Origin: an uncultured Lachnobacterium sp.
GTDB taxonomy: Bacteria > Bacillota > Clostridia > Lachnospirales > Lachnospiraceae
Length of the DNA stretch: 28,222 nt
Assembly: GCA_900552085.1 (NCBI GenBank)
Contig: URYB01000003.1
Location: 1-28,222 of the forward strand
Direction: 5' to 3'
The notes beneath the pieces were generated by a model. That model was not told where the DNA came from. It made no database searches and saw only the letters and a list, made by a program, of their open reading frames with translations. This document shows positions 14,477 to 22,931 of the stretch, piece by piece. Both the position numbers and the translations under genes were made by a program. Every line of letters starts with the position of its first letter. Positions within the stretch are counted from its first letter, which is position 1.

Positions 14477-14938
14477 TTATTCTCCTTCGTTTTCGTTTAA
14501 TTTTTTTACGAGTTTTTTGATTGATTTGCGCAATGTCTCATAGCATAATCCATATGCCGGCAACGCACCTCCATATGGATCTAATATTTCCAGTTCATCG
14601 CCCACATAAGACGTAAGCACATGAATATTTTCCGGAATCGCATTCTCGAACTGTTCAAGAATCCGTTCTCTCTGCACCTCTTCCATCGGCAGGATCAGTG
14701 CGTCTTCCGCCAGATCTTCTTCGGTCAACTGCTGCGAAACAAAGCCCTCCATATTGATTCCATTACTGATCAGAACGGCCTCTGCCTTCTGGTTCATCGG
14801 TTCTGGAAACTGTACAACAAGTCCGCGGGACACAACCTCTACCGGATGCTTCAGGGAAAAATCCCCAAATATTCCTGCGGCCATCGCTTCGCGGCATGTT
14901 CCTGTCTGCGAAACGAAAATAATTTTGTTATATTCCAT
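14477..14938 (-). CDS. YwlE-like low-molecular-weight phosphatase fold, Cys to Ser
   Basis: The 153-residue protein sits where ywlE (protein-arginine phosphatase) sits in Bacillus, directly after tsaC/ywlC and before upp. The N-terminal loop reads FVSQTGTCREAMAA, aligning with the family's FVCxGNxCRSPMA. The nucleophilic Cys of the CX5R motif is Ser10 here (codon TCG), while Arg16 remains. The general-acid Asp-Pro pair is present at residues 120-121 (LDPYGG). On known LMW-PTP chemistry the protein should not form a phosphocysteine, so it may be a pseudo-phosphatase or binding protein. The start follows tsaC by 18 bp. Confidence 0.82.
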   Translation of the reverse strand: MEYNKIIFVSQTGTCREAMAAGIFGDFSLKHPVEVVSRGLVVQFPEPMNQKAEAVLISNGINMEGFVSQQLTEEDLAEDALILPMEEVQRERILEQFENAIPENIHVLTSYVGDELEILDPYGGALPAYGLCYETLRKSIKKLVKKLNENEGE

Positions 14939-14956
14939 ACTCTGCCCTCTCTCATT

Positions 14957-16009
14957 CTATACATGTATCACGGTATGTCCGGCCGCTTTAAGTAACCGGT
15001 TCATGATTGCCTGTCCAATTCTCGGTGTCTGGAAACATTCGGAATAAATTTCCCCCACATTTAATTCGTCACATTCCCTGAGAATTTTATATAAATGCTG
15101 CGCAATGGCATCCTCATCTGCACGTTTTCCAATGCAGAGGATCACATCCGCATCATACTGTTCTTTCGTCTCTTCTGTTGCAATGACGGCTACTTTCCTG
15201 CCTTCTGCCTGCCGCCCTGCTGTCAGTTCATTAATTTTTGCAACGACTGCATCCTGCGCACCGTCCACAATCACCATGTCAGCTTTCGGCGCATAATGCT
15301 TATACTTCATTCCCGGTGCTTTCGGCTTTCTTGTATCATCTGCCGCAATAATGCCCGGATCAATGACAACTTCCTCTCCTAACACTTCAGACAGCATCTC
15401 CGGAGTAATATATCCCGGACGAAGCACCATCGGTTTGTCCTCGGTCAGGTCAATGATCGTAGATTCAATTCCAATGCCTACCGGACCTCCATCAAGGATC
15501 ATTGCAATCCTGCCGGAAAGATCTTCTGCCACATGCTGCGCCTCTGTCGGACTTGGGCGTCCGGATGTATTGGCGCTTGGTGCTGCGATCAGGCATCCGC
15601 TTTTGCGAATGAGATCAAGCGCTACCGGATGATTCGGCATACGCACTGCCACCGTGTCCATTCCTCCGGTCGTGGCTGACGGTACAGCATCACTCTTCCA
15701 TACGATCATTGTCAGTGGCCCCGGCCAGAATGCATCTGCCAGCTTTTTGGCCTGTTCCGGAACGGTTCGCGCAACGCGTTCCATATCGGAAAATTCTGCA
15801 ATGTGCACGATCAGCGGATTGTCCGAAGGACGTCCTTTTGCTGCGTAAATCTTCTTTGCAGCTTCCGGATGCAACGCATCTCCACCAAGTCCATAAACGG
15901 TCTCGGTCGGGAATGCAACAAGCTCTCCCTGCGCAATCAGTTGTCCTGCCTGTTCCATTATATGTTCGTCAATCTGTCTGGGATCAACTTTCTCTATTAT
16001 TGTCTCCAT
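14957..16009 (-). CDS. tsaC: Threonylcarbamoyl-AMP synthase (Sua5/YwlC type)
   Basis: From ATG 16009 the protein has 350 residues, matching the two-domain Sua5 form (about 346 in B. subtilis YwlC). The YrdC domain includes GELVAFPTETVYGLGGDA, KGRPSDNPLIVHI and APSANTSGRPSPT. After KAPGMKYKHYAPKA comes the C-terminal Sua5 domain. The enzyme makes threonylcarbamoyl-AMP for tRNA t6A37. The open frame extends further upstream, but the promoter -10 at 16061-16066 rules out the longest form; an ATG at 16027 is possible. It heads the tsaC-phosphatase-like-upp-comEB operon. Confidence 0.95.
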   Translation of the reverse strand: METIIEKVDPRQIDEHIMEQAGQLIAQGELVAFPTETVYGLGGDALHPEAAKKIYAAKGRPSDNPLIVHIAEFSDMERVARTVPEQAKKLADAFWPGPLTMIVWKSDAVPSATTGGMDTVAVRMPNHPVALDLIRKSGCLIAAPSANTSGRPSPTEAQHVAEDLSGRIAMILDGGPVGIGIESTIIDLTEDKPMVLRPGYITPEMLSEVLGEEVVIDPGIIAADDTRKPKAPGMKYKHYAPKADMVIVDGAQDAVVAKINELTAGRQAEGRKVAVIATEETKEQYDADVILCIGKRADEDAIAQHLYKILRECDELNVGEIYSECFQTPRIGQAIMNRLLKAAGHTVIHV

Positions 16010-16060
16010 AACTCCCACACTTTTCATTTCTGTCAAAGACTTATTTTTACCATTCATCCT

Positions 16061-16090
16061 ATTATATGATACACAAAGCACCATTGTCAA
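16061..16090 (-). promoter_or_regulatory. Consensus promoter of the tsaC operon
   Basis: On the minus strand TTGACA (16090-16085), an 18-bp spacer and TATAAT (16066-16061) match both hexamers perfectly. Confidence 0.85.
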
Positions 16091-16099
16091 ATTGAACAA

Positions 16100-16138
16100 A
16101 AAACGCGCGTTTTGCAAGATATGTCGTAAAAACACGAC
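16100..16138. promoter_or_regulatory. Two palindromes between the divergent tsaC and merR promoters
   Basis: AAAACGCGCGTTTT (16100-16113) is a perfect 14-bp palindrome. GTCGT (16123-16127) and ACGAC (16134-16138) form a second inverted repeat with a 6-bp gap. Both lie between the two -35 elements, a place where operators for one or both genes would be expected. The MerR-type protein encoded next door is a candidate ligand. Confidence 0.5.
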
Positions 16139-16147
16139 GAAAAAAGT

Positions 16148-16176
16148 TTGAATCATAAGACCTTAATATCTATAAT
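16148..16176 (+). promoter_or_regulatory. Promoter of the MerR-type gene
   Basis: TTGAAT (16148-16153), a 17-bp spacer and TATAAT (16171-16176) precede the GTG start by about 32 bp. The 17-bp spacer is the usual one, not the stretched 19-20 bp of classical MerR-activated promoters. Confidence 0.8.
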
Positions 16177-16208
16177 ATACTTATAATTTCAGAAAAGGAG
16201 GATATGTC

Positions 16209-16868
16209 GTGGAAAAAGTACGTTACATGATTTCCGATGCCGCCGCCATGGCCGGTGTGGAGACACATGTGTTACGTTACTGGGAAGAGGAACTCGATCT
16301 GACCATCCCGCGAAATGAGATGGGGCATCGATATTATACACGCGAAAATATACTGGAATTTCAAAAGATCAAAGAACTGAAAGAACAAGGCTATCAGCTG
16401 AAAGCCATCCGGATGATCATACATAGTCAGGATGTGGAAAAAGCGCAGGCGCTCTATCGCCCGGATGCTGGCACTCCCGATGGTCATTCTGCAAATGATC
16501 TGTTAAATATGCCGTCCGGCTACCAGACCAGACATACCGTTGTGTCAAGCCACAAAGATGCGGAAAACGGACTGTCCGCCGAGGAACGCATGGCGCAATT
16601 CCGCGAACTGATGAGTGACATTGTCGGCCGCGCCATTGCACATAACAACGAAGAACTGAGCCAGAGTATCAGTCAGGAGGTGCGAGAGACCGTCTTGAAA
16701 GAAATGAATTATCTTTTCCGGGAACAGGAAGAGTCCCAGGAGGAGCGCTACAGAAAGCTCGATGCTGCAATCCGCAGCAAGCTCCGCAAAAAACACTCTC
16801 TTTTTTCCCGGAAAGACAAATCCCAAAAGGTTTCAAAAGTCAAAGGCGATGCCGTGCCTACTACATAA
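16209..16868 (+). CDS. MerR-family-like transcriptional regulator
   Basis: Translation starts at GTG 16209, with AAGGAGG 7 nt upstream. The 219-residue protein has a MerR-type winged helix-turn-helix (about residues 5-75: ISDAAAMAGVETHVLRYWEEE, then GHRYYTRENILEFQKIKELKEQGY). The C-terminal half is hydrophilic with a likely coiled coil (EELSQSISQEVRETVLKEM) and a Lys/Arg-rich tail, and has no visible ligand-binding cysteines. It is not a metal sensor by sequence. It is divergent from tsaC, and its 3' end overlaps the convergent glucosidase gene by 8 bp. Its target is unknown. Confidence 0.88.
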   Translation: MEKVRYMISDAAAMAGVETHVLRYWEEELDLTIPRNEMGHRYYTRENILEFQKIKELKEQGYQLKAIRMIIHSQDVEKAQALYRPDAGTPDGHSANDLLNMPSGYQTRHTVVSSHKDAENGLSAEERMAQFRELMSDIVGRAIAHNNEELSQSISQEVRETVLKEMNYLFREQEESQEERYRKLDAAIRSKLRKKHSLFSRKDKSQKVSKVKGDAVPTT

Positions 16869-18540
16869 CTTCAAGCACGACTGCCTGATATCCGTCAAGT
16901 GTGATCTCTGATTCTTTTACGGATATACCCTGCAACGCGGATGCCGTATTATCGAGTACGACCTTAGCCTCCCCTGTTGGAAGTGCTACGCGTTGCGGTT
17001 CTTTTTGGAAATTGACCAGCACCAGAAGTGTCTGTGTTTCTCCCTTGCGGTAATAGGCGATAAGATTCTTCTGTTCTCTGGCATACGGTTCAAATTTTCC
17101 AAATGTCAGTGTTTCATGGTATGCCGGATTTTTATATACGGCAATCATCTGTTTATAAAAATTCCAAACGGAATCCGGCTGTGCCTGCTGCATTTTCACA
17201 TTGATCTGCTTGTAATTCGGATTCACCATCAGCCACGGCTCGTGTGTAGAAAATCCTGCAAAATCGCAGTCATCCCACTGTACCGGTGTCCGGGCATTAT
17301 CACGGCTGAATTTGTGTGCGAGTTCTAATGCCTTTTTCCCGGTGCATCCTGCATCAAGACATACCTGATACTCATCCTTTGTGCTGATATCATCATATGC
17401 AGTAATATCAGGGAATGCGCAGTTTTCCATACCAATTTCCTGTCCCTGATAGATGAATGGTATTCCACGAAGGAAGAAGTATACCGCCGCCAAAGCTTTC
17501 TTGCTCTGCTCCGAGAGATCATCCGCTGGAATATAGCGACTCACGCCTCTAGGTTCATCATGATTTTCGATGATATTTGACAGAAAACCGATCTCTCCCG
17601 TGCGCAGCTGGCTGTCAAAAATCACATTTTTATACATCTCCGCTGTGACATCTTCGTTCAGATCCCAACGGCCGTTTTTCCCACAAAGTTCCGGCGAAAA
17701 ATCAAATTTGGATGAAAAGTGCCCATCTTCTCCAATGTATTCACGAATCTCCGATTCCTTGTCATTGAACACCTCTCCTACGGAAAAAGCGTCATATTTC
17801 GCAAAAGTCTCACGCTTCATCTCCTCTAAAAATGTTCCAATCCCCTCTGCCTCTGCCAGCATTTTTCCAATATCACACAATCCATCCGCGCGGTCCGGCT
17901 CATAATCCCGGAACGGTAATTTCTTTTTGATATTGATGATCGCATCAATTCGGAAACCTGCCACGCCACGCTCCAGCCAGAAATTCATCATCTTGTAAAC
18001 TTCCTGACGAACGACCGGGTTCTCCCAGTTGAGATCCGGCTGCTTTTTGTGGAATGAATGCAGATAGTATTTGTCTGTTCCCGGGATCGGTTCCCAAACG
18101 CTTCCGCCAAAATAAGAGCGCCAGTTACATGGCAGTTTCCCGTCTTTCTTTTCTGCAATATAGAAGTGTTTTCCATACTCTCCGTCCGGATCTTTCATTG
18201 CTTTTTGGAACCACTCATGCTCATCAGAACAATGATTCACAACCAGATCCATGATAATATACATGTCCCGCTTTTTTGCCTCTGCCAGAAGACGGTCCAT
18301 CGTATCCATATCACCGAACAGCGGATTGATGTCATAGTAATCCGAAATATCATATCCCTGATCCACGAGCGGTGACTGATATACCGGAGAAATCCAGATA
18401 ATATCCACACCAAGTTCCTTTAAATAATCCAGTTTTCCAATAATGCCTTCCAGATCGCCGATTCCATCGCCATTGCTGTCTGCAAAGCTTTTTGGCCAGA
18501 TCTGGTATGCCACTTTTCCCATCCACCATTTTTTGTTCAT
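16861..18540 (-). CDS. GH13 alpha-glucosidase (oligo-1,6-glucosidase-like)
   Basis: The 559-residue protein has the GH13_31 layout: a TIM barrel with His103 in DLVVNH, nucleophile Asp199 in GFRIDAI, acid/base Glu256 in VGEVF and Asp328 in ENHDEPR, then a C-terminal beta domain. The numbering nearly matches Bacillus oligo-1,6-glucosidase (Asp199, Glu255, Asp329). The residue after the nucleophile is Ala200, where Val is linked to alpha-1,6 and Thr to alpha-1,4 specificity. No signal peptide is present, so it should act on imported oligosaccharides. AGGAGG lies 5 nt upstream of the ATG, 9 bp after the broken paralogue. A LacI-type gene lies upstream. Confidence 0.93.
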   Translation of the reverse strand: MNKKWWMGKVAYQIWPKSFADSNGDGIGDLEGIIGKLDYLKELGVDIIWISPVYQSPLVDQGYDISDYYDINPLFGDMDTMDRLLAEAKKRDMYIIMDLVVNHCSDEHEWFQKAMKDPDGEYGKHFYIAEKKDGKLPCNWRSYFGGSVWEPIPGTDKYYLHSFHKKQPDLNWENPVVRQEVYKMMNFWLERGVAGFRIDAIINIKKKLPFRDYEPDRADGLCDIGKMLAEAEGIGTFLEEMKRETFAKYDAFSVGEVFNDKESEIREYIGEDGHFSSKFDFSPELCGKNGRWDLNEDVTAEMYKNVIFDSQLRTGEIGFLSNIIENHDEPRGVSRYIPADDLSEQSKKALAAVYFFLRGIPFIYQGQEIGMENCAFPDITAYDDISTKDEYQVCLDAGCTGKKALELAHKFSRDNARTPVQWDDCDFAGFSTHEPWLMVNPNYKQINVKMQQAQPDSVWNFYKQMIAVYKNPAYHETLTFGKFEPYAREQKNLIAYYRKGETQTLLVLVNFQKEPQRVALPTGEAKVVLDNTASALQGISVKESEITLDGYQAVVLEVM

Positions 18541-18549
18541 GATATCCTC

Positions 18550-19960
18550 CTACACTTCGTAACGATATACTCTTGCCTCGTATGGGCGCAACAGGGATTC
18601 CATCTTTCCCACATAATTGCAGATCATAATTTGCGCATCCGGAATCTGTCCGGTCAAAGATGCCGGAATCACCACATCCCGATCCGTGAAATTGCACAGC
18701 ACCATCAGGCGCTCTCCACCGAGTGTTCTTGTATAAATAAAAAGCTCTTCATTCTCCGGCTCAAGCAATTCATAATCGCCATATACAATAATTTCATTTT
18801 CATGGCGCAGACGAATCAGTTTCTGGTAATAAGAAAATACCGAATCCGGATTTCCTACCTGTTGTTTTGCATTCACATGAATATAATTCGGATTGACTTT
18901 GATCCATGGTGTTCCTGTCGTAAATCCCGCATTTTTGCTGTCATCCCACTGCATCGGTGTACGCGCATTGTCGCGGCTGACGCGTTTCAAATATCCCATC
19001 ATCTCTTCATGGGAAACACCACAGGTTTCGGTCAGTTCCCTGTATGCGTTCAGGCTTTCAATATCACGATAGTCCGCAAGGTCTTCAAAATAAGCATTAC
19101 ACATACCAAGCTCTTCCCCCTGGTATACATATGGCGTTCCCTGCATCATATGCAGACAGGTTGCCAGAAGTTTTGCAGAAACCTCGCGGTAGGCATCACT
19201 GTCATTTCCAAATTTGGATACCGAACGGGGCTGATCATGATTGGAAAGAAACAGACTGTTCCACTCATTACCTTCCAATCCCGTCTGCCACTTCGAAAGA
19301 ATTTCTTTCCACTCCGGCAGCGGCATCTTCTGTCCATCCCATTTGCCGAAGCGGGTCTTTGTGCCTTCTCCATCCCCCAGATGCTCAAACTGAAATACCA
19401 TATTCAGTTCGGTTCCTTCGGCATTGGCATATTTCTTTGCCTCTTCCAATGTCACCCCGGCCGCCTCTCCTACGGTGATCAGATCATATTTCGAAAGAAC
19501 CTCCCGGTTCATCTCCTGCAAATATTCATGCACATGTGGACCATTGGCACACCCGCTGTCTCCATATCCATTCTCCCCGGCTTTGCCGTCCGGCAGTCCT
19601 TCCGGTTTGGAGATCAGACTGATCACATCCATGCGGAATCCGTCGATTCCCTTTTCACACCACCAGATCCATCATGATCTTGATGCCAAGCTCATGCGCT
19701 TTTGCGAGCATCCGGTCAAAGTCTTCCATCGTTCCGAATTCTTCCATGATTGCCTGATAATCGCTGATATCATAACCGTTATCATCATTCGGTGACTGGT
19801 ATACCGGCGAAAGCCAGATCACATCAATGCCCAGCTCCTGCAAATACTCCAATCGCTGTGTGATTCTGTTGATATCACCGATGCCGTCTCCGTTTGCATC
19901 CATAAAACTGCGCGGATAAATCTGATAAACGACCGCTTCTTTCCACCATGCTTTCTTCAT
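18550..19960 (-). pseudogene. GH13 alpha-glucosidase broken by an internal deletion
   Basis: The start at 19960 has a good AGGAGG. The first 101 codons match the GH13 N-terminus, through YQIYPRSFMDANGDGIGD to IKIMMDLVV. The frame then hits TGA (19657-19655). In another frame the sequence resumes directly at WWCEKGIDGFRMDVI and continues to the normal end at 18550. Compared with the intact paralogue about 85 residues are missing between DLVV and the WW/FW motif, including the active-site NH. The junction TGGTGGTG (19665-19658) would encode both the LVV and the WWC ends, so a deletion between short direct repeats explains it. The nucleophile and GEA acid/base regions remain, but no active enzyme can form. 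Confidence 0.9.
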
Positions 19961-20009
19961 TGGTTTTCCTTCCTCCTGAATTGAACAATCATACTTACTA
20001 TTTATTCAA

Positions 20010-20056
20010 AAAATAACACAGGCAAATTGCCTGTGTCAAAGGTTATGCGCATAACC
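20010..20056 (-). promoter_or_regulatory. Two palindromes with an embedded promoter/terminator before the GH13 genes
   Basis: GGTTATGCGCATAACC (20041-20056) is a perfect 16-bp palindrome with a GC centre, as in several LacI-family operators. Next to it on the minus strand lies TTGACA (20039-20034). An 18-bp spacer leads to TATTTT (20015-20010). The spacer is filled by a 21-bp palindrome, ACACAGGCAA/TTGCCTGTGT (20016-20036). That palindrome followed by TATTTTTTG also reads as an intrinsic terminator after the LacI gene. It may serve as both operator and terminator. The pair fits repression of the GH13 operon by the neighbouring regulator. Confidence 0.65.
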
Positions 20057-20075
20057 ATGAAATTGCATAAAAAGG

Positions 20076-21119
20076 CTATTTATTTTTGTACATTCTATCG
20101 CTGACAGATTCCCGCTCAACAAGTTTTACCGGAAGCTGCCACTTTTCTTCCCACAGATTTTCCGTATCTTTTTCCTCTCCTTTTTTCTCACAAAGCGAAA
20201 GCAATGCCTCCACCGCCATCTTTGCTTTCTTCCCGATATTCTGACTCATAGTTGTCAATTTCGGTCTGGCAAGGCTTGCATAAATAAGGTCATCAAATCC
20301 GGTAATGGAAATATCCTCTGGCACGCGAATGCCGCGACTCTGAAGAAATGAACTGACCTCTAACGCATAATAATCCGATGCCACAAAAAGAGCCGTATAA
20401 TTTTTCCACTCTGGAAGAAACTGTGCGAACTGCAATTCCCGCACCGATTCACTCGAAGAGAACAGGAAATGATCCTTTTCTGTAAGTACAAAGCCTGCCT
20501 CCTTCATGGCTTGTTGTAATCCCATCCATCTATGATGATCTACCGTCGCATCATTGTCCGCAAGCATTGCAATCCGCGTATGTCCCCTGCGAATCAGATA
20601 TTTTCCCATCTCATAAGCACCACCGAAATCGTCTGTTGCAATATTGATAAAACGCTCACTCCGATTCAGATAGGAGTCAATCGACACCACACCGCGCCGA
20701 TACTTCTCACACAGACCTGCAAGTTCCTCTTGCACCATATTACAGACGATAAGCCCCTCCAGATTCCAGGCAATCGCCTGACGGATGATCTCCTCCTCAC
20801 TCTGCTGGGCAATCAGATACATCGTACAGTCATGTGCACGGATCTCGTATTCCAGATTGCCCAAAAGCTCACTGTAATAGGGATCTTCGAGCGTAATCTT
20901 CACACCCTCTTTGCATGGAATCACCACACCGATCATATTGGAGCTTGTCTGTGCCAGCATCATTGCAGAACGATTCCGCACATAACCCATCTCCTCCAGT
21001 GCCGTCTGGATCTTTGCCCGTACTTCCTTCGATACCCGCTGGTCTTTGCCATTGATCACATTCGATACGGTCGCAGTGCTGACACCTACGGCTTCTGCCA
21101 CATCCTTGATTCGAACCAT
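20076..21119 (-). CDS. LacI-family transcriptional regulator
   Basis: The 347-residue protein starts with the LacI HTH (VRIKDVAEAVGVSTATVSNVINGKDQRVSKEVRAKI shortened here to VAEAVGVSTATVSNVIN) and a hinge helix around residues 47-60. The periplasmic-binding-protein-like sensor domain follows, with LIVCNMV, GRYLIRRGHTRIA-like (MGKYLIRRGHTRIAML) and ISITGFDDL motifs. It is encoded just upstream of the two GH13 genes and their palindromic control region, so it is the likely sugar-responsive repressor of that operon. Its gene follows the cytidylate-kinase-like gene after about 50 bp, with GAGG before the ATG. Confidence 0.94.
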   Translation of the reverse strand: MVRIKDVAEAVGVSTATVSNVINGKDQRVSKEVRAKIQTALEEMGYVRNRSAMMLAQTSSNMIGVVIPCKEGVKITLEDPYYSELLGNLEYEIRAHDCTMYLIAQQSEEEIIRQAIAWNLEGLIVCNMVQEELAGLCEKYRRGVVSIDSYLNRSERFINIATDDFGGAYEMGKYLIRRGHTRIAMLADNDATVDHHRWMGLQQAMKEAGFVLTEKDHFLFSSSESVRELQFAQFLPEWKNYTALFVASDYYALEVSSFLQSRGIRVPEDISITGFDDLIYASLARPKLTTMSQNIGKKAKMAVEALLSLCEKKGEEKDTENLWEEKWQLPVKLVERESVSDRMYKNK

Positions 21120-21169
21120 TCTTTCCTCACTCTAACCAAATCCGCCTCATACTGTATACAAACGCTGTC

Positions 21170-21742
21170 CTAGCTTCTTTTTTCCGCGATGATCTCGATG
21201 TACGCACAGATCATTTTCACAACACCATCCACGCCAAGTGCGGTCTCGTCCAGACACAGATCATAGTTGCCTGCCTGTCCCCACTCCTGTCCAGTGTAAT
21301 AATTGTGATATGCGCTGCGCTTTTCATCTGTTTTATCTACAAGGCGTGCCGCCTCACGTTCCGAACACGCATGCTTTTCTTTGATTGTCTGCACACGTTT
21401 CTTTTTGGCTCCGCACAAAAAAACTTTTACTGCCTGCTGCCCATAAACGTAATTTCCACATCGTCCGATCAATACCCCCTGTGGCTCCGCAACAACTGCA
21501 TCCAACGCCTTCTTTGGAATACTTCGAATCACGTCACTGTCCGTATCCATCGCGATTGCTGCCAGAAAATCGCTTGTCTCCTTCTCTCCGAAAAAAGTGG
21601 GAAATTTCTCGGAAACTTCGCTTTTTTCAGCAATCTCCTGAATTTTTTTCTTATTGTAAAACGGAATGGAAAAATGCTCAGCAAGCTTTTCTCCTATTTT
21701 ATCTCCGTCACATCCACATTCTCTTGCAATTGTAATAATCAT
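21170..21742 (-). CDS. Cytidylate kinase-like family protein
   Basis: The 190-residue protein begins MIITIARECGCDGDKIGEKLA, the variant P-loop start of the cytidylate kinase-like family (PF13189). It continues with PFYNKKKI, VLIGRCGNYV and KRVQTIKEKHACSEREAARLVDKTDEKRSAYHNYYTG, all typical of that family. True CMP kinases have a Walker A GxxGxGKS/T; here the loop is degenerate, so substrate and activity are unknown. It follows the HEIGH-motif gene by 7 bp and precedes the LacI gene, suggesting one leftward transcript. Confidence 0.85.
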   Translation of the reverse strand: MIITIARECGCDGDKIGEKLAEHFSIPFYNKKKIQEIAEKSEVSEKFPTFFGEKETSDFLAAIAMDTDSDVIRSIPKKALDAVVAEPQGVLIGRCGNYVYGQQAVKVFLCGAKKKRVQTIKEKHACSEREAARLVDKTDEKRSAYHNYYTGQEWGQAGNYDLCLDETALGVDGVVKMICAYIEIIAEKRS

Positions 21743-21749
21743 AGTTCTG

Positions 21750-22811
21750 TTACCTCCACTGTTCCCAATTTATAATCTTACCACTTCTGCCGAATCCTCG
21801 GAAAAAACCAGCATTCCTTCCCTGCTTTTTCCCTCTGCTTTTGGACACCATAAGCTGCTGCCTGAAATGAAAATCATCCCACTCGAGCATTGTAAATGGC
21901 TGCTCCTCCGTGACAAGCACATGCGTATTTTTCTTATGGTACTCCGGATAATGTCCGACATATCCACAACTGTGCAGTTCCTTTTCGACCTGTCTGCGTT
22001 TCTGCCGGATCTCCAGATTCTTCGTTTCTCCGTAATCTCTTGGCGGATACGGATTCGATGCTTTCTGCACCAGTTCATAGATGTGCTGATACAAAGCCTC
22101 ACGTTTTGGCGAAAGCAGCTGTCGGCTCACACTCACTTCCATTTTCTCCGTTGCATTGTTTGTATACTGCTGCACCATCGAAATAAATTCCGTATCGTTT
22201 ACCTCTTTTGCCAGACGAAGTGCTGTCTCCACGCCTTCCTTCCGCAACGGAAAATGATCTGCCATAAGATCATCCACCACCGGAGACCATCTCCGAAATG
22301 GCGGAAAATAAATCAATCCCTGCAACGTGATCTCGGTCTCATTGCAATATTCCGATCCCATATAGCGGTATTTGTCCGCCATCGTCCCGACCATATAAAC
22401 CAACTGCCGCCACTGTTCCTGCCCCTTTACCCAGAAATGCCCGATTTCATGGTACCGGTAACAGGCCGCATGCATCACAAGTGACTCAAACCATAAGGTA
22501 ACAACATTGTCATACCCCTGATGCACGATCAGCCCATATCTTCCGTCCTCCTGTGGGACAAGCAACTCCACCTCCGTCACTTCCCGTTCCGGCTGGTAAT
22601 CACCGCGCCACGACGCATTCTCCATCGAAAGATAACACTCCACCGCATCGTTCATGATATAGGGAATAATATATTCTTTTCTACCATCTTTTTCCTGTAT
22701 ACAAAGCTCAAAAGATCCATAATCCAGAAGTTCACCGATCATGTAAAAAGATCTCGGCATATCCTCCTGCAAACCCGGAAGAATGGTTTTTAATTCGTTA
22801 TAATTTTTCAT
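21750..22811 (-). CDS. Unrecognised protein with an HEIGH motif
   Basis: The 353-residue soluble protein has no signal peptide or membrane helix. I do not recognise the family. A HExxH-type motif is visible at residues 121-125 (YRYHEIGHFW), followed by acidic residues Glu154, Glu158 and Glu160 that could supply a third zinc ligand. The motif lies in an aromatic-rich helical segment. The C-terminal 60 residues are very basic and Gly-rich (SKSRGKKQGRNAGFFRGFGRSG). It may be a metalloprotease or a protein with a chance motif. It is the first gene of the transcript leading to the cytidylate-kinase-like and LacI genes. The ribosome binding site is weak. Confidence 0.8.
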   Translation of the reverse strand: MKNYNELKTILPGLQEDMPRSFYMIGELLDYGSFELCIQEKDGRKEYIIPYIMNDAVECYLSMENASWRGDYQPEREVTEVELLVPQEDGRYGLIVHQGYDNVVTLWFESLVMHAACYRYHEIGHFWVKGQEQWRQLVYMVGTMADKYRYMGSEYCNETEITLQGLIYFPPFRRWSPVVDDLMADHFPLRKEGVETALRLAKEVNDTEFISMVQQYTNNATEKMEVSVSRQLLSPKREALYQHIYELVQKASNPYPPRDYGETKNLEIRQKRRQVEKELHSCGYVGHYPEYHKKNTHVLVTEEQPFTMLEWDDFHFRQQLMVSKSRGKKQGRNAGFFRGFGRSGKIINWEQWR

Positions 22812-22878
22812 ATTCTCTAAATCTCTGCTGTTTTGGAAAGTTTAATACAAAGCAATTTTCCACATTACTCTGCAGATT

Positions 22879-22906
22879 ATTGTATCATAATTCATTCATT
22901 TGGCAA
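22879..22906 (-). promoter_or_regulatory. Leftward promoter of the HEIGH gene transcript
   Basis: On the minus strand TTGCCA (22906-22901), a 16-bp spacer and TACAAT (22884-22879) lie about 68 bp before the start at 22811. Confidence 0.65.
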
Positions 22907-22931
22907 CATGATTCATTTTATAACTCTTCTC

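Noticed and set aside
18550..19632. An intact 360-residue GH13 gene starting at 19632
   Set aside because: The start ATG is the Met inside the catalytic GFRMDVI motif and has no ribosome binding site. The barrel's first strands would be missing.
19655..19960. A separate small protein gene of 101 residues
   Set aside because: It is the N-terminal part of the broken GH13 gene; its end is created by the deletion junction.
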